Assembly (NCBI GenBank): GCA_037951165.1
Contig: JBBDHG010000133.1
Coordinates: 1,716,001-1,780,000 of the forward strand
DNA length: 64,000 bases
Reading direction: 5' to 3'
From: Lophius americanus
Lineage: Eukaryota; Chordata; Actinopteri; Lophiiformes; Lophiidae
The position numbers and the translations under genes were made by a program. Below are positions 23,509-36,308 of the stretch, one piece after another (the stretch's first letter is position 1; each line of letters opens with the position of its first letter). The notes below the pieces were generated by a model. That model saw nothing but the letters and a program-made list of their open reading frames with translations. It did not search any database and was not told the DNA's origin.

Positions 23509-24705
23509 TACACACACTTAGTCTATTCTCAACCTTGACTGCCACAGGAGGAGAAGAGGAGTGATCAAGACATGGTTCAAGTGCAAGACTTCTTCTGCTT
23601 ACCTCCTTTACTTCAGATGCAGTGTCTTTGCGTTTCTTTTTCTTGAGGGTTCAGGCCAGAGTTCAGTAGTTCTCTTCTCTGTCACAACAGGAATCGACAA
23701 GAATGCTGCCAAGGACGCGGCCAATGCTAGACTGCCCCTTTGTGCGTTTGCCATCACAATCACCATGGAAACCAAGAACCGCTGACAGTGTAGGGAAATA
23801 GCCGAGGGGAGGGGGTCTTGGTCCCACCTAGGCCGTGATGTTTCTCGGGAAAGTGTCTCTCCAGTGAAGAGAGAGTCTAAATCTATTGCAAAGATGCCTG
23901 TGTCACAGAGCAGGCAGCCCAGTGGCACATAGTTGATGCAGAGTCCTACTGCCACAGACTTGCACTTTAACGACAACTGACTCGTATCAAAGCCCTGAAC
24001 CCGACGTTTACATTTTTGATCTGATCTTTACTTACCTAAACAACTCGGTGACCGCACCTACCTTTAAGGATATTCCTTATGTCCTCTTTGACTGTTACTG
24101 CGATTTAGAAATCACTGAATATTTGCGCAGATTGCTGTTGATAATAGCCTTTGCCTTTCAGTGGGGTCTGTAGTCTTTTCTTTTCTTCTCTTTAAGTTTA
24201 CGATTTCAATCAGTCCATTCCAACAAATTCTGGAGATTTGACTAATGTACATACAATTTTTGGGTGAAGAGAGATTGAAAGAGAATTGAAATGCATAGAC
24301 AAATTGGACTTCGCCCTCTGCTTCCCTGTCTGTGGAATCAACACAAGCACACAAAGGGATCCACACGTCCTACACCATTATCTCTCTCCGTTTCTCTCGC
24401 CGTCTCCAGAGGATGTGATAACCGGACCTAGGAGCAACATCTCTCACATCTGAGGAGGAACTGTTTTTCTTTAGAATTAGTTCTACTTTCTGATTTTTGT
24501 TTGGTTAATCGCCCAATTCCAATTTTAGGGAACTTTTCTTTTCGGTCATTTTTTTTTTTTTTTGCCATGTTAGGTTGAAGGTAGAAATTGTTCTTGAAAT
24601 TCAGAATTTCATAAAAAATGTAATAATAATTTGTTTCGGTTAATTAATAGCTATTTATTGGAGGACCTTTTTATGGATTACGGATATTTGAGAAGTCATT
24701 CCCTC

Positions 24706-24723
24706 CTCTCTCTATCTCTCTCT

Positions 24724-24755
<32 letters not shown>

Positions 24756-24757
24756 GT
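24706..24757. repeat. (TC)n in zbtb46 3'UTR
   Basis: Imperfect TC run. Confidence 0.9.
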
Positions 24758-25826
24758 TGGGTAGAACAGGATGGGTTTTTGTATGCAAGAATGTTTGAGT
24801 GTCTGGTGTCCAAAAAAAAAGTCTATATTGATTTCTTCAGATTATTTCCCTGTTATTGACCATTCGAGTGAGGCAGATGTCTTATTATGATGATTATCAG
24901 AACTATGATTACTGTTGTTGATGTTACTATTATTATTAAGTGCTGGATTCTAAGCTTTATCGTGTATTCTTTTGATATTTTATATCTTGTATAAGAAAAA
25001 GCTTTTATACTTTGCCTTGTTGTGGACAGCAAGCCATGGGGCTTTTATCGACCTTTTATTGTGCCAGTTAACGCTTTTTCTGTCGTATTTGCTTTTCTAC
25101 CAAGGGGTAAAACAACTTCACTGTCGAACTTCTCTGTTAGATATTGATCGAGAAATATATTGAGCACACGCTTTTGCATCACTAATGTACACTAATTGAT
25201 GAATATCGAACCAAAAACAATCTAGTACCTTGTATAAATTAAGTGCTTTTCTTTCACAGTCTGTGTGTGCAGGTGCTTTTGGATCTATTGTTGTGGTTAA
25301 CAGTTTCGTTGTTGGGTTGTTTTTATTTTTTGAACCTGTCACTATTTGTCACAGTTTGAAAAAGTGCACATGTTATGGTATTATTGTGAATATGAAGGGC
25401 TGTGAGAAAGGACCGGCTATAGATTTAGAGGACTTGTTCCTGGATTTTTCGTATCTTTTTTTTTTTTCTAGTTCCTGCTGTCTCACGCCTCCCATGACAC
25501 ACAATCAAGAGGAAATGCTGCATGCTAACAAAACGCTCATCTCATACCTTGGGAGTGTTGAGTGGTCATGCTGCATTTCTGCCAGTGTCTTACTAGCTTG
25601 ACTCTAGTTCATTTGCATAAAGGGAAAGTGAGCACTGTTGCATTCTGGGAAACATTTGGTTTCCAGTGCAGGTTGCAAACAACAGGCCTTTCTTCTACAG
25701 GTGCCATGGTTTCCGTTTAACCCACACCCAGAAGCAATGGGATTGATGTCTAGTCTTTATTATTTATTGTGTTTTTCTTTGATTCATTCATCAGATAGTG
25801 TTTTTTTTTTATTCTTTGGGGTGAAA

Positions 25827-25832
25827 AATAAA
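25827..25832 (+). terminator. possible proximal poly(A) signal of zbtb46
   Basis: AATAAA about 2.5 kb after the zbtb46 stop, followed within 50 bp by G/T-rich sequence. It could give a shorter 3'UTR isoform. Confidence 0.4.
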
Positions 25833-26970
25833 AAACAGTGGAGTTAGGATTTTTATGAATGTCAATGGTGGGTGTGGAAATAGCCCGTAATTGGTGACAA
25901 ATCTCTCTGTCCTGTGGTGCTGATGTGGTCACTAGAAGACATCTGGATGTAAGTGTGACCCCCCTCCCCCGGCCCTGCGCTCTTCTCACGACCTGTGCTG
26001 TATGTCTTCTTCCTCATACCAGGTTGTACTTCAGGAAAATGTCTGCCATCAACCCCTCAATATGTGCCTCAATGACATTTCACCAGTGTGCTTGTGAGCA
26101 TGTTTGCGTCTGAGAGACGAATACAAGTTTGTGTCGACAGAAAGTGATCACTAAGTTGCAACTGGTTACATTTGAATTGCAAACTTTTTTTGAGACAAAT
26201 CATGATGGGCGACTCAATTTTCCTTCCTACCGTGTGTTGATAACCCTTTGTGATCCCATTCTGTGGTCTTACTTGCATGACTGTGCTCATTTCGTCATAC
26301 CAAAGCTACGTCTTCGGCATCTGCACACAACTGTCTCATTCCACATGATGCAAAACTGGAACGGTTTGCTCTACTGCAGATGAATATGGGTATTCTTTAA
26401 CGTGTACAAATTGCAATCCTCATTTAGCCTGTATAGCTTGAGTCACACGTGCAAATCATGAAGCCATAGATATGCGTATATGTATATTATATTATATTTC
26501 AAGGTTGGCGCTTTTTACTTTTGTTTGATTTTGTTCTTCTACTAAGAGTGACGTGTGTAAACCTTCATATATATGAATTTATATTATTATTCTATATTAT
26601 TTATTTTCTCTCAAGTTTAAGAGGGCCTTTAATTTGTGAAAGGTCGCACTTGAATCTTGAGGTGTGTTTATTTTAATTGGGAATATTGTTCAATATGATA
26701 CTGACTTTATATTGATATTTATCATAAACCTGTGTTTGTAACAAAAAGTGTTAAATAATTAAAAAAAAACTGTTTTGTTTTGGGCAGATTTAAGTGCTCT
26801 TGTGCAGATATTTTTCGGTTGACAGTACTTATCAGACAACATTTTTACAGCCAACGACGAGCCTCCAGTTTTGGTGTTGGGGCTGTTCTGCCAGCCACTC
26901 GAGCCTCTTTCTAACTTCATGTTTAGTGGAAGATTAGCTTGACTATTATTTGCAAAAATCAATCAATCTC

Positions 26971-26976
26971 AATAAA
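26971..26976 (+). terminator. likely distal poly(A) signal of zbtb46
   Basis: AATAAA with a GT-rich downstream element 33-56 bp later (27009-27032). It is the best poly(A) site on the + strand after the zbtb46 stop codon. Confidence 0.6.
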
Positions 26977-27216
26977 TTTTAAAATTGCTGCTGTAAAGAA
27001 GTTATCCACGTGTGCTGTGTGTTTTGTTTTCAGTGTTGCCATAACCGTCTGCTCTCCACAAGAGGGCGCAATAGCCAAGTCAGAGAAAGTACACTCAAAG
27101 GAATGAATCTTGTCCTCTGGTCTTATGACACCACTTCCTTCTTCTGTAGCTTTTCCATTAGAATCATTTCCTGCAGCCAAATATCCACTGGGAGTCTTAT
27201 TCTCCTGCACATTAAA

Positions 27217-27222
27217 AATAAA
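27217..27222 (+). terminator. AATAAA on + strand facing the opposite-strand signal
   Basis: AATAAA at the far end of the zbtb46 3' region, 30 bp before a TTTATT that is AATAAA on the - strand. It may be an alternative zbtb46 end. Confidence 0.35.
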
Positions 27223-27252
27223 GACTGTGACGGCAGACTTCTTCCATTCAGG

Positions 27253-27258
27253 TTTATT
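27253..27258 (-). terminator. possible poly(A) signal of slc2a4rg
   Basis: TTTATT on the + strand reads AATAAA on the - strand. It would give slc2a4rg a 3'UTR of about 5.6 kb, long for this gene in mammals. A weaker ATTAAA (TTTAAT on +) lies much closer to the stop at 32718-32723 but lacks a GT-rich follow-up. Which one is used cannot be told from sequence. Confidence 0.3.
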
Positions 27259-29722
27259 TTCTTTCCATCACATTACATCACATGGATCACATTTTCAGCA
27301 TCATACATGGTCATCCATATTTTCAAGCACGAATCATAGGCGTGACATTCACACAAATACTCCTTGAGTGCACCACTCCTCCGAAAGTGCTTCCTCCGTG
27401 TGAGTGGGACTGCTGATCAAGACCAGAGGCCGAGCCCACACACAAGAGAAATCTTGCCCTCCAGCGAAGACCCAAGGCTGATGTCATGTTTTCCTCTTTT
27501 AGCGGTGTGTGTGTGTGTGTGAGAGAGAGAAAGGCTACAGTAAGCTTTTTTTTTTTTTTTTTTTTACTTTTGAGGAAAAAAAGCTCCATCAGCCTTGGGT
27601 TATCAGTCACTGAAAGGGAAAATCTAACATATAAAACCCTTCAGTGTTGTATCTCCTCACAAAAAGAAACAAAGACAACAGGAAAAAAGAGCGATGGTAG
27701 ACATGCAAAACAACCACAAACTCAACCAGACAATCAAACAATCAATCAATCAAATAAAAGTCCGTTTTCACACCAGCCAGTCTACGGCTCAGTAAAAACA
27801 CGAGAGAAAAAAAAGGTCATAAAATGCAAAAATCCGAGAGGCGGAGGGTAAAAGCCGGGACAAACAATAAGAGCACAGTAGAAGAAGCAAAAGCCTGAGT
27901 GGAGCTGCCTTGCGATGCATTACATTTGATTTGTAAGAAGATCTATTGGCTTTGCTGTTGCTCATTTACACACACATGAAAACTGACATTGAAGCAAATA
28001 GCACACACATTTTGACATGAGGAAAAAAAAAAAAAAAAGGCTTTTGATGCACATTTCAAGGGTTTAGTTTAGCTTAATATTCTGGGTAAAGGCATTGGTG
28101 GGACCACAGTAAAGCTGGACCGCAGAGGAAGAGGAGATGAAAAGGGACGGGTTGAGATGAGAGAAGAATTACTATTGAGGAAGGGAAAGAAGAAAACGTG
28201 TCTAATAAGAAGCAAGTGGAAGACACTAGAAGCATGCTGTCTGTTGGAATGTGCAGGCAGGAGAATATTCCCACAAGGTTAAAATTTTCATTGTGACAAT
28301 AAGTCATCCCGCCTAACTAAAAACGTAACGTACAACCACAAACCACATCAACGATAAGCTCACATATTCGGACATCTACTATTTGGCAGGGAGAAGGACA
28401 GAACAGCAACAGTGTGAGCAAGTAGAGCAGATGCCACCAAAAACTCAAGTTAGTTCTTGTTCCATTATGAAGCATCTCATTGCACAAAGTAGGATAGTAA
28501 AGCAATACTGCATGGTTGCGTTATCTGATATGACTTATGAGCAGTGGGGCGACAGCTGTGTGTGGATGTTAAAATGTCTGGATATCTGAATCAGGACGTG
28601 ATACAAACTAACCAGCTAATATAACAACAGAGACTTTTATATCTCTTACATTCAACATGTTCACTTCTCCCCCTTGCCTCTAAACTAAACATATTTTGAA
28701 TCTTAATGGGTTATGTTCACTATAGCCTCTAAATCGATATTTTTTTAAAAGAAAGCAATATTTTAGCAACTACACGGTAAAAAAAAGAAGAAAAGCTTTT
28801 CACATAACATGATTCAACAACAAAGAAAACAACAACATGTGAAAAGAGCCTCCTGCTTCTCTTTATGTTGCATATGTAAAAGAAAGCCATAAAACGGCAA
28901 GTCCATCTATATCGTCACTGTTTGTCTGCTTCGCACCGACTGGGACACTACACAATTTTCCCCACACACCCTTGAAAAGTTTCCATCAACTCCTACTTTC
29001 CAAGGTGAACGTTCTAATTGTTGAACCTTATTGAAAAAATTCAGTTTCAGCAATGACGTCCCGTTGTCAAACATTTGTGCACTAAAGCAACTCTGTACCC
29101 ACACTTCTGACCCAGTACACTGAGCCGAGTTCCTACTGATACAACCCGGGCCTCGATCGTCCTGAGCCAATTTAGTGCAACTCAAGAAAAAAAAGAAAAG
29201 ATGGAATAGCAGCCAGTGAACGCAGGCACCTGTTAGCTTAACATATGCCAACAGTCCCATTCACTGCCAGCCAAAGCATCAGCCTCTAACCCTGCTGGTG
29301 GACAGTGCATTCACTGAGGTTGGGGAGACCTGATGGGTTTGTCAATCCAACTACAACCAAACTGAAAGTGGTATCCAGCACTAGTAACAGTATCTGCACA
29401 GCTACTTACACAGTCCAGTAAAATGTACGTAAGCTTGAGCTGATCTTTTATCTAAGAACAGGAAGCACAAAGTGCTTTATGGGCTAATTGTGTGAAAATT
29501 GTGAAAAAACATTCCGGGGAATTCGATGATCAAAAAAGTTAATATGTAGGCTGAGACCAATGTTTTCCCAACACGGAAACGAGGCGGGCGCTGCTTTCAG
29601 CTCATGGCTCTCCTCCAAGGAGAAGCGAAGTGACTCCTAAGTGCTTTCCCGTACCACACTTATAAAACGACCAGTTGTTTACTACAAGAATCTGGCACAG
29701 AGAGCAAGACATTACATGTCGC

Positions 29723-30232
29723 GATCATACAGAAACCAGCCATAACATTAAAACCACAGGCCTAATATTGTGTGGGCTAATTTTTTGCAATCAGAAACAG
29801 AATTAGCCTTTTCAGAAATGTGTGCAACAGTAACTCTTCAGTGCGATTGGACAACATTGGCTAGCCTTCGCCCTCATGCACATCATTAAGCTTTGGGTGC
29901 CAATGCACCCTGTTGCTGTTTCAAAACTTGTCTTTCAACCTCTTGGGTAGGTACTGGGTAGGTAGGTAACGACTGCAGACTGGGAACACCCAATAAGTCC
30001 TGCTGTTCTGAAGATGCTCCGACCCAGTCATCCAGCCATCACAATTTGGCCCTTGTTATAGTTTCTCAGATCCTTACATCCTTACATTTTTCCTGTTTCC
30101 TACACATCAACCTTGAGGGCACAGAGTTCACCTGCAGCCTAAATTATCCAATCCACTGACAGGTCAACTGTAATGAGATAGCCAGTGTGGTTCTGACTTC
30201 ACATGTCAGTGGTTATAATGTTATGTCTGATC
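29723..30232. mobile_element. non-autonomous TIR element (copy 2)
   Basis: The left end ccagccataacattaaaacc (from about 29736) mirrors the right end ggttataatgttatgtctga (to 30232). It is the same family as the copy at 15.0-15.5 kb and is better preserved at its ends. Confidence 0.7.
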
Positions 30233-30860
30233 CCATTGCGGTAAAAAAAAAAGGAGGGGGGCTACCTGGCAACTTAATTCATCAGACAGTAATGACATCC
30301 CCTTTCCCAACCCTTGAAAAAAAGTTCTTTCACTTCAAAATGTGAGAATATAAAATGTCCATGTGAAAAAACATGTCTTTGAGTAATGCTAATGTGTAGT
30401 GCAATTTCATTTGTCAGTATACCATTATTTCTTTGTTATTTTTCTTCTCAATGGCACTTTGTGAAGTTTGACTTGAAGAAGCCTGCAGGCTGCTCCCATA
30501 CGTGGCGGGAGGCTGAGTTCTAGCTTATCTGGGAATGCTACTGGAATAAACATCTCACAGGCAGGATTTGTCATTTCCTAAAACAAAAGGTTGGTTTGTA
30601 ACGGGAACCAAAGGAGATGCAATAATCTACTATAACAGACAAAATTTTGTGCTTAATAGGTTTTTGCCCGCTGACTTAAAGCCAACAATTGATCAACAGT
30701 GAAGCGTCTCCTTTGACAAGTGATAACTGGTCATCTCAAACATGGTTTCTTCCGGAAGCAAACAAGCACAGACGTTTCTATGGCACAGAGTGCTGAAGTG
30801 GTGTTGTACCAGGAGTCTGCTGGAATGCTTGACAGCTTACTTGTGCAGGAAAAAGAAGGC

Positions 30861-30960
<100 letters not shown>

Positions 30961-32894
30961 CACTGATATGGTGTCAGGAGAGCAGACGACAAACAGCAGC
31001 ATTTATATTCAAAAGCTGCTCACAAAAAGCATCATCTGAAGTGGACATACATCTACTGTCCTCACTCCAACTCTGTGAGCAGCGGATGAGAAAAATGTTG
31101 TTGTTGTTGTTGTTTTTAAATCCCAATCAAGGTCGAGGGTTACACATGTGGCACAGATTTTAAAGTCCTATATAGCAAATTAGTAGTTTTGGCAATGAAA
31201 ATAAATAAACTGACTTGAACACAGTTAAAGGAGAGCAGGGTAACAATGACTGTACATTACCAATGAAGGGAAAACCAACACTTCTGGGGAACACCTGAAT
31301 GTTAAAAAGGATAAATCTACTAATGTTAAGTTTTGTCTTCTACTTTTTGTTTTCACCAATGACACAACATCACTAAGTAATGCACCCGTCTCATGAAGCC
31401 AATTAAATAAACCCCTCAACCCTATGGGGTTTGTTATTTAAGGATAAAAACTCGGCCATTCTTAGTATTACAATCCTGTTCAGAAAATTCTGCACCGATT
31501 TGATTTTTGATTCTGACTTCATTTTGTTACACCAGAGTGTAAGAGTGTCATTATAAAAATATTACACACAAACTGTACTAAGATCCAAAGAGGTGTAGGA
31601 AAAAGTGCTTGGTTCTGTGAAGTTAGGTCTGGTAGCTACAGACGGAAGATGCAATGCTGGTAAACACTATCTGAAGACGAAATAATGCGTAACCTCTACA
31701 TTTAAAATGAATGCGAATCATAGCACCTGACCTATTATAAAGAAGCGATTGTTGGATTAATATCTCTGTTATTCACCTACATACGCTAACGTCAGGCAGA
31801 GAGTAGGTTTACGTTTCAAAGGGCAGTTATCATTCATTGTGGTAAACCATCTCTCTGAGAAAGTCGACTGTCAAAGGAAAAACTGAGCCTCTCTGCCTCA
31901 ATTCACTTTAATGATAATGACAACCACAAGGCAAAATTTCTGCTGATTGCACGATGCAACTGCTAGTTGCTTCAGCAAGTCGTTGCTGAAAATAAACTTT
32001 ATAAAGAAATAGATATCCACTCTCTCAGACATATGCTGTGGTTACAGTGATACTCTAAAAGATGACTCATTTCTTCAAGGTGCAAATCTCTAGGGTACAA
32101 CCATAGAGACCAAGCGTTGGAGCGATATTTCATATATTGTCTAAATCTCCTCAAAATTATTTGGAAAAGTTGGGGGGAACTTTTTGTACCACTTTGTGAG
32201 AAGGTTTTGTGCATCTTTTCAAATTACAAGAAGCATAGCAGGCGTTGCTGGCCTTGCTTAATGAACAGGCAGCAGATCCTAAATTATATGTACTTAAACA
32301 TGCAGTTTCAGTTGAAAAATTGAGTATGGCTGCGAAGACAGTAATGCTAGATTCAGGATCATGAAAACACTTTTCTGCCTTTGGTAGGTTTGAAGCCCCA
32401 GTGACACCGAGAAACAGGTTTGCTTCAAAGGTCTTGCCAAGCAAACCTGGTGTTAACCCATGTTCTACCTCATTATCAGTAGATGACATGATGATCCTAT
32501 AATGAACAACAGAGTATAACAAAAAGCTTATCCGTCGTCTTTAAATGTTGCATTGAGTTGATGCAGCTAAAAAAAAGGAAGATTAAAATCCAATTGATAG
32601 GTTTTGTTTTTCCTCGTTCATCTGAGTGAAAATGTTTCAGTCTTAAAAAAAAAAAAAAGAGGTTCCAAACCTGCATTAAGTTTGTTTTTCCTTGATGATT
32701 TTTTTTTTACCGAACAGTTTAATTTTTCTGTTTGTATTTGGAAACAACAGAGAGACGGGCGAGCAGGAGAAAGCAAAAAAAGAGCTCAACCATGAAGAAA
32801 TTTGCCCTCCCTTTCTCCTTAGTGGAAGGATCCACTTAGCTGTTACTCTGAGGAGAGGAAGGGCTCATCTCTCAGGCACGGAGAGGGGACCGGA

Positions 32895-33006
32895 TTAGTC
32901 GGTGAATCTCTGGCAGGCTTTTTTCCAGCGACAGGCTGTGCACCACATGTCTCTCTTCTCCATGCCGTACACCTTTCGGCACTTCTTTGCTTCCCCACGG
33001 GGTTTC
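32895..33006 (-). CDS. slc2a4rg: slc2a4rg terminal coding exon: C-clamp and stop
   Basis: It reads [19 protein letters not shown], then [17 protein letters not shown] and TAA (32895-32897), almost identical to the human C-terminus. The four cysteines (partial-protein residues 337, 350, 353, 359) with CRxxY...WCxxCRWKKxC form a C-clamp, the DNA-binding module this family shares with some TCF isoforms. The acceptor is ctgtttccaag. The extreme conservation of this end identifies the family beyond doubt. Confidence 0.96.
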
Positions 33007-34139
33007 CTTGGAAACAGCAGATGTGACAGCATAAGGGCATTCACACAGACCTCCAGACGATCACATGGGCATTACAAAAATCCCACATATGTGTGATGCG
33101 CTTAAAGGCAAATAAACATTTACATGTGGAGGAGTGGGACACACTCATACAGACATTTGCAACTAAAAACAGAACAGCGATCTTGGAAGAAGTCAATGTG
33201 TTTCCTATTTCTATGAGATATGAAGAGCATTAAAGGTTGTGGCTGTGTGCCGTGGACTCAATGTTGCTCGCTCCTTCAAGTCCATTTAATTTCAGAATCA
33301 TTATGATGAGCACGATGACATAAATGTCATGATTTTATCTCCAATCAACAATAAACTATTAACTATAACTCACTGCTAGATGTGTGTGTAGGTAAGGTTG
33401 ACTATTACTATTTAAAAATATAATTCTGGGATCATCTACAAGTAAAATGCCTCAAACTAGCTGAAATGTGGTGTTATAATGTAAGAAACTCATAATGTGA
33501 AACTAAAGCCAGCACAAAACTGCAACCTCAGCAAGTTTGACCACATGTTCAATGTGGGGATGCCATTACAAATTCACTCCATTACTGATTGTAGAGTAAT
33601 GGTTGTGAAAATGCCCCTTAATACTTCCCCCGAGCCCAAACTGAAGTCTAGTAATAATAAATAATAGTAAATAGTAAATAATAGTAAATAGTAAATAATT
33701 GTATATATTTTACAAATAATTCATTCGTCCAATCAATAGTCCAAAATGAAGATAATATCATGTCGTATCTACCCTATTAAAAGGTATTTGTGTTGAACTT
33801 GACTTAAATTTAGCAACTCTTAAAGCGGTAGACATTTTATAATTGATTGAAGTAAAAAAATTTTACATGCATTTGCACTCAAATAAATTTGTTACTATGG
33901 TGACAAAAGAAAATCATCTGCTTTTAAGCAACCCTGATATGAAGGACAAAAGTTTTTGAAAGAAAAGAAAAAATAACAAAAAGGAGAAAAAAAGAGACTG
34001 ATGAACAAAGATGGAATGTTTTTTATATTAAACCATTAAACCATTATTCTCAATAAATACAGTTTACAGAGGCAAAACAAGCAAAATCCCTATAAATGTC
34101 TAATTACAAGCACACAAACACCTGTATTCTGCTGCATAC
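33007..34139 (-). other. slc2a4rg intron (last)
   Basis: 1133 bp, AT-rich. It holds a degenerate tandem array of aatagtaaat-like units at about 33650-33706. No coding signal. Confidence 0.75.
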
Positions 34140-34267
34140 CTGGTTCCTGGTGTAGATTTAGATGCTGGCGTTGTTAAAGCGTGGTTCTTGATAAAAGTGG
34201 TGTGTGTGCTGGCTGCCGGCTGCCGCTTCTCACCAATGCTAACTGTTCCGATGTGAGTTACAGGACC
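34140..34267 (-). CDS. slc2a4rg: slc2a4rg coding exon leading into the C-clamp
   Basis: It reads GPVTHIGTVSIGEKRQPAAS, then THTTFIKNHALTTPASKSTPG and T. The acceptor is cttttttag and the donor ag-gtatgc. The last two bases (ag) join the first base (g) of the terminal exon to give Arg, which yields [10 protein letters not shown] as in the family. The middle of the exon is poorly conserved, so the call depends on phase, splice sites and position. Confidence 0.8.
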
Positions 34268-36167
34268 CTAAAAAAGTAGAAGGAGCATTTTGAATATTAT
34301 GTTGATGCAGTATAGCTCAACTCATACTATATTCTAAATAGCAAAGACGAATACAGAGACACAACCTTCATTTTGCCCCAGTTTCAACCCCTAAACATTG
34401 TGCCCTAGCTCTAGAACCCTCCTCCAATCCTTGTGGAGAATAATGATTTCTCATTGCAGTCATTATGGTTCTAACTGACAGGATCACAAGGGTCTCCAAT
34501 TATGTGGCGGTTGGGTTTTAAGAGCACAAGGAGTGCTCTCATCAGTAGCATTTTTCTCGAATGATGATGTCATTTGGCTGTTTGTGTGGTATTTCGTCCA
34601 GTGTACCATGGTGGAAGCGGATTGATTCACAGCACGCAGCAAAAAGTGGACTGGAGTATGTTGGGGCCAAATGTCTCTTAGACATTCAACTGAGAATAAA
34701 CGCCTAAAAAGTAAACACAGAAGGTCAATAAAACATTTTATTCAAGCATTTTTCACACTTTAGATGAGGTCAAATTAGGATACAATGACAATATTTCTAA
34801 ATTTTTATGCAATCTTTTTCTATCAATCAGTATTTTTAATTTTTTACGAATTGTATTTCTCAGTAGTTTTTGAGATCCTCCCTCATATGAATTTGTCCCC
34901 CAAAAAAGTTGGAAAATGCAAGATCAAAAGATTAATAATGGCGCTTGCAAGTTTTATGATTTAAAATATAAACATATGCAATAACCATATTTAATAGAAA
35001 AAGTTGAAAGACCGGGATCTGAAGATAAATAAAACTCAAAAAACAAAAATGACCATCAAAACTTCAAGCTCACCAGGGTCAGAAAATAAAATGATCATCT
35101 GGGACGGTATTTAACTGACTTTGATGCTCCCGTATGAATTTTACTTTTAATTAATAGGAGTGTCACTTTTGACTTATAAAGGCGGTGAATTTTAGTAACT
35201 CCATTGTCTACAGCAGTTTCACGTGCAGAACGCTTGTCACAAACCATTTCAATGTTATGGAAAAGTTTCTTCTTTATTCTTGATGTACAACTTATGAAGT
35301 CCCCTGTGCAAATTTAGAATTATTTTCTTAAAATGTTCTTTCTTTTTTTTTTTTGTTACTTAGGGTTAGTTTCAATCCCATCCAGTCAAAGTGTCCTGTA
35401 TTACATTTAATACATACATCTTTTCAACTAATATAATAAGAAACAGGTTAGAACAACAAACTGTTGTTTTTTCAAGTAAATCAGCAAAGTTACAATATTT
35501 AATTATATTAATGAAAAATGGGTGAAAGATGGGTCTTGGTTCTTAGAGGATAAGATCCTTAAATCCCAGCAGCCATCTGAACTCTGAACTTTGAACTACA
35601 GTGTACTCTACTGCATGTCCACTGAGTGCATGTGCTCTCTGCACAAATACAGAGAAAAATAAATATGAGAAACCAGCACAGTCACACTCTCGGCCTCAGA
35701 CGTAACACATCATTTGTTATTGAAACCGGGCCTGGCAGGTTAGCAGCTCAGAAGCAGCCTTAATAACAGTTGTGAACTGCTTAGAGATTGATTTGCAATT
35801 TCTCTTTCTTTTAAGTCTCAGTAAAACCTTTGAATGCTGAATATGTTATTCTTTTAGTCGGGAAATTATTTGTTGCCTTTAATCAACTAAAGCCCTACAA
35901 TCAATTTAATTTAAACTTAATTTGTATATCTAGAATTAGGAAAGGACACATTGTGGATGAGAATTTGTGTCTTAGGTTGTAGTGGTTACCAGAAGGCAGT
36001 CTGAAAAGCATCTTTGGATGAGGTGTGTTACAAAAGAGCTTAGAGAGGATTATTATGAAAACAAAAACAGGTGAAAATAAGCTAGAAAATCAATGACGGC
36101 GGTAAGTACTGAGCAAGGAAATGAGATAAGATTAGGTTAAAAAGGTGTGAGACAAAGCCTAACTCAC
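34268..36167 (-). other. slc2a4rg intron
   Basis: 1900 bp, AT-rich unique sequence with short homopolymers; nothing recognisable. Confidence 0.75.
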
Positions 36168-36308
36168 CGGTACACCTTTGAAAATGACAGGAGGAGTCTG
36201 CCACGACACACTGATGCCATTCTCAGTCCCCATTTCAGGCCCAGTTCCATTACCACTGCCTAACCCAGCCAGCTCAGGATCCACTGGGATACTCACTGGT
36301 GCAGTGGC
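36168..36308 (-). CDS. slc2a4rg: slc2a4rg coding exon (WQTPPVIFKG block)
   Basis: 47 full codons, phase 0 at both ends: ATAPVSIPVDPELAGLGSG ... ISVSWQTPPVIFKGVP. The acceptor is tattccag and the donor gtgagt. SWQxPPVxFxGxP is, from memory, a family motif between the acidic block and the C-clamp. A second possible donor (aaag then gtgtac) is weaker, and the junction with the next exon (GPVTHIG) fits the gtgagt site. Confidence 0.88.

Larger units (their letters stand above)
23309..26995 (+). other. zbtb46: zbtb46 3' untranslated region (probable extent)
   Basis: No exon or long ORF is seen after the TAG at 23308. The stretch becomes AT-rich and holds a (CA)n at 23486-23508, a (TC)n at 24706-24757 and T-runs. 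AATAAA occurs at 25827-25832 and at 26971-26976. The second is followed by a strong GT-rich element at about 27009-27032 (tgtgctgtgtgttttg), a textbook poly(A) arrangement, so I place the likely 3' end near 26995. A further AATAAA at 27217 could extend it. The extent is inferred; only the signals are seen. Confidence 0.6.
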
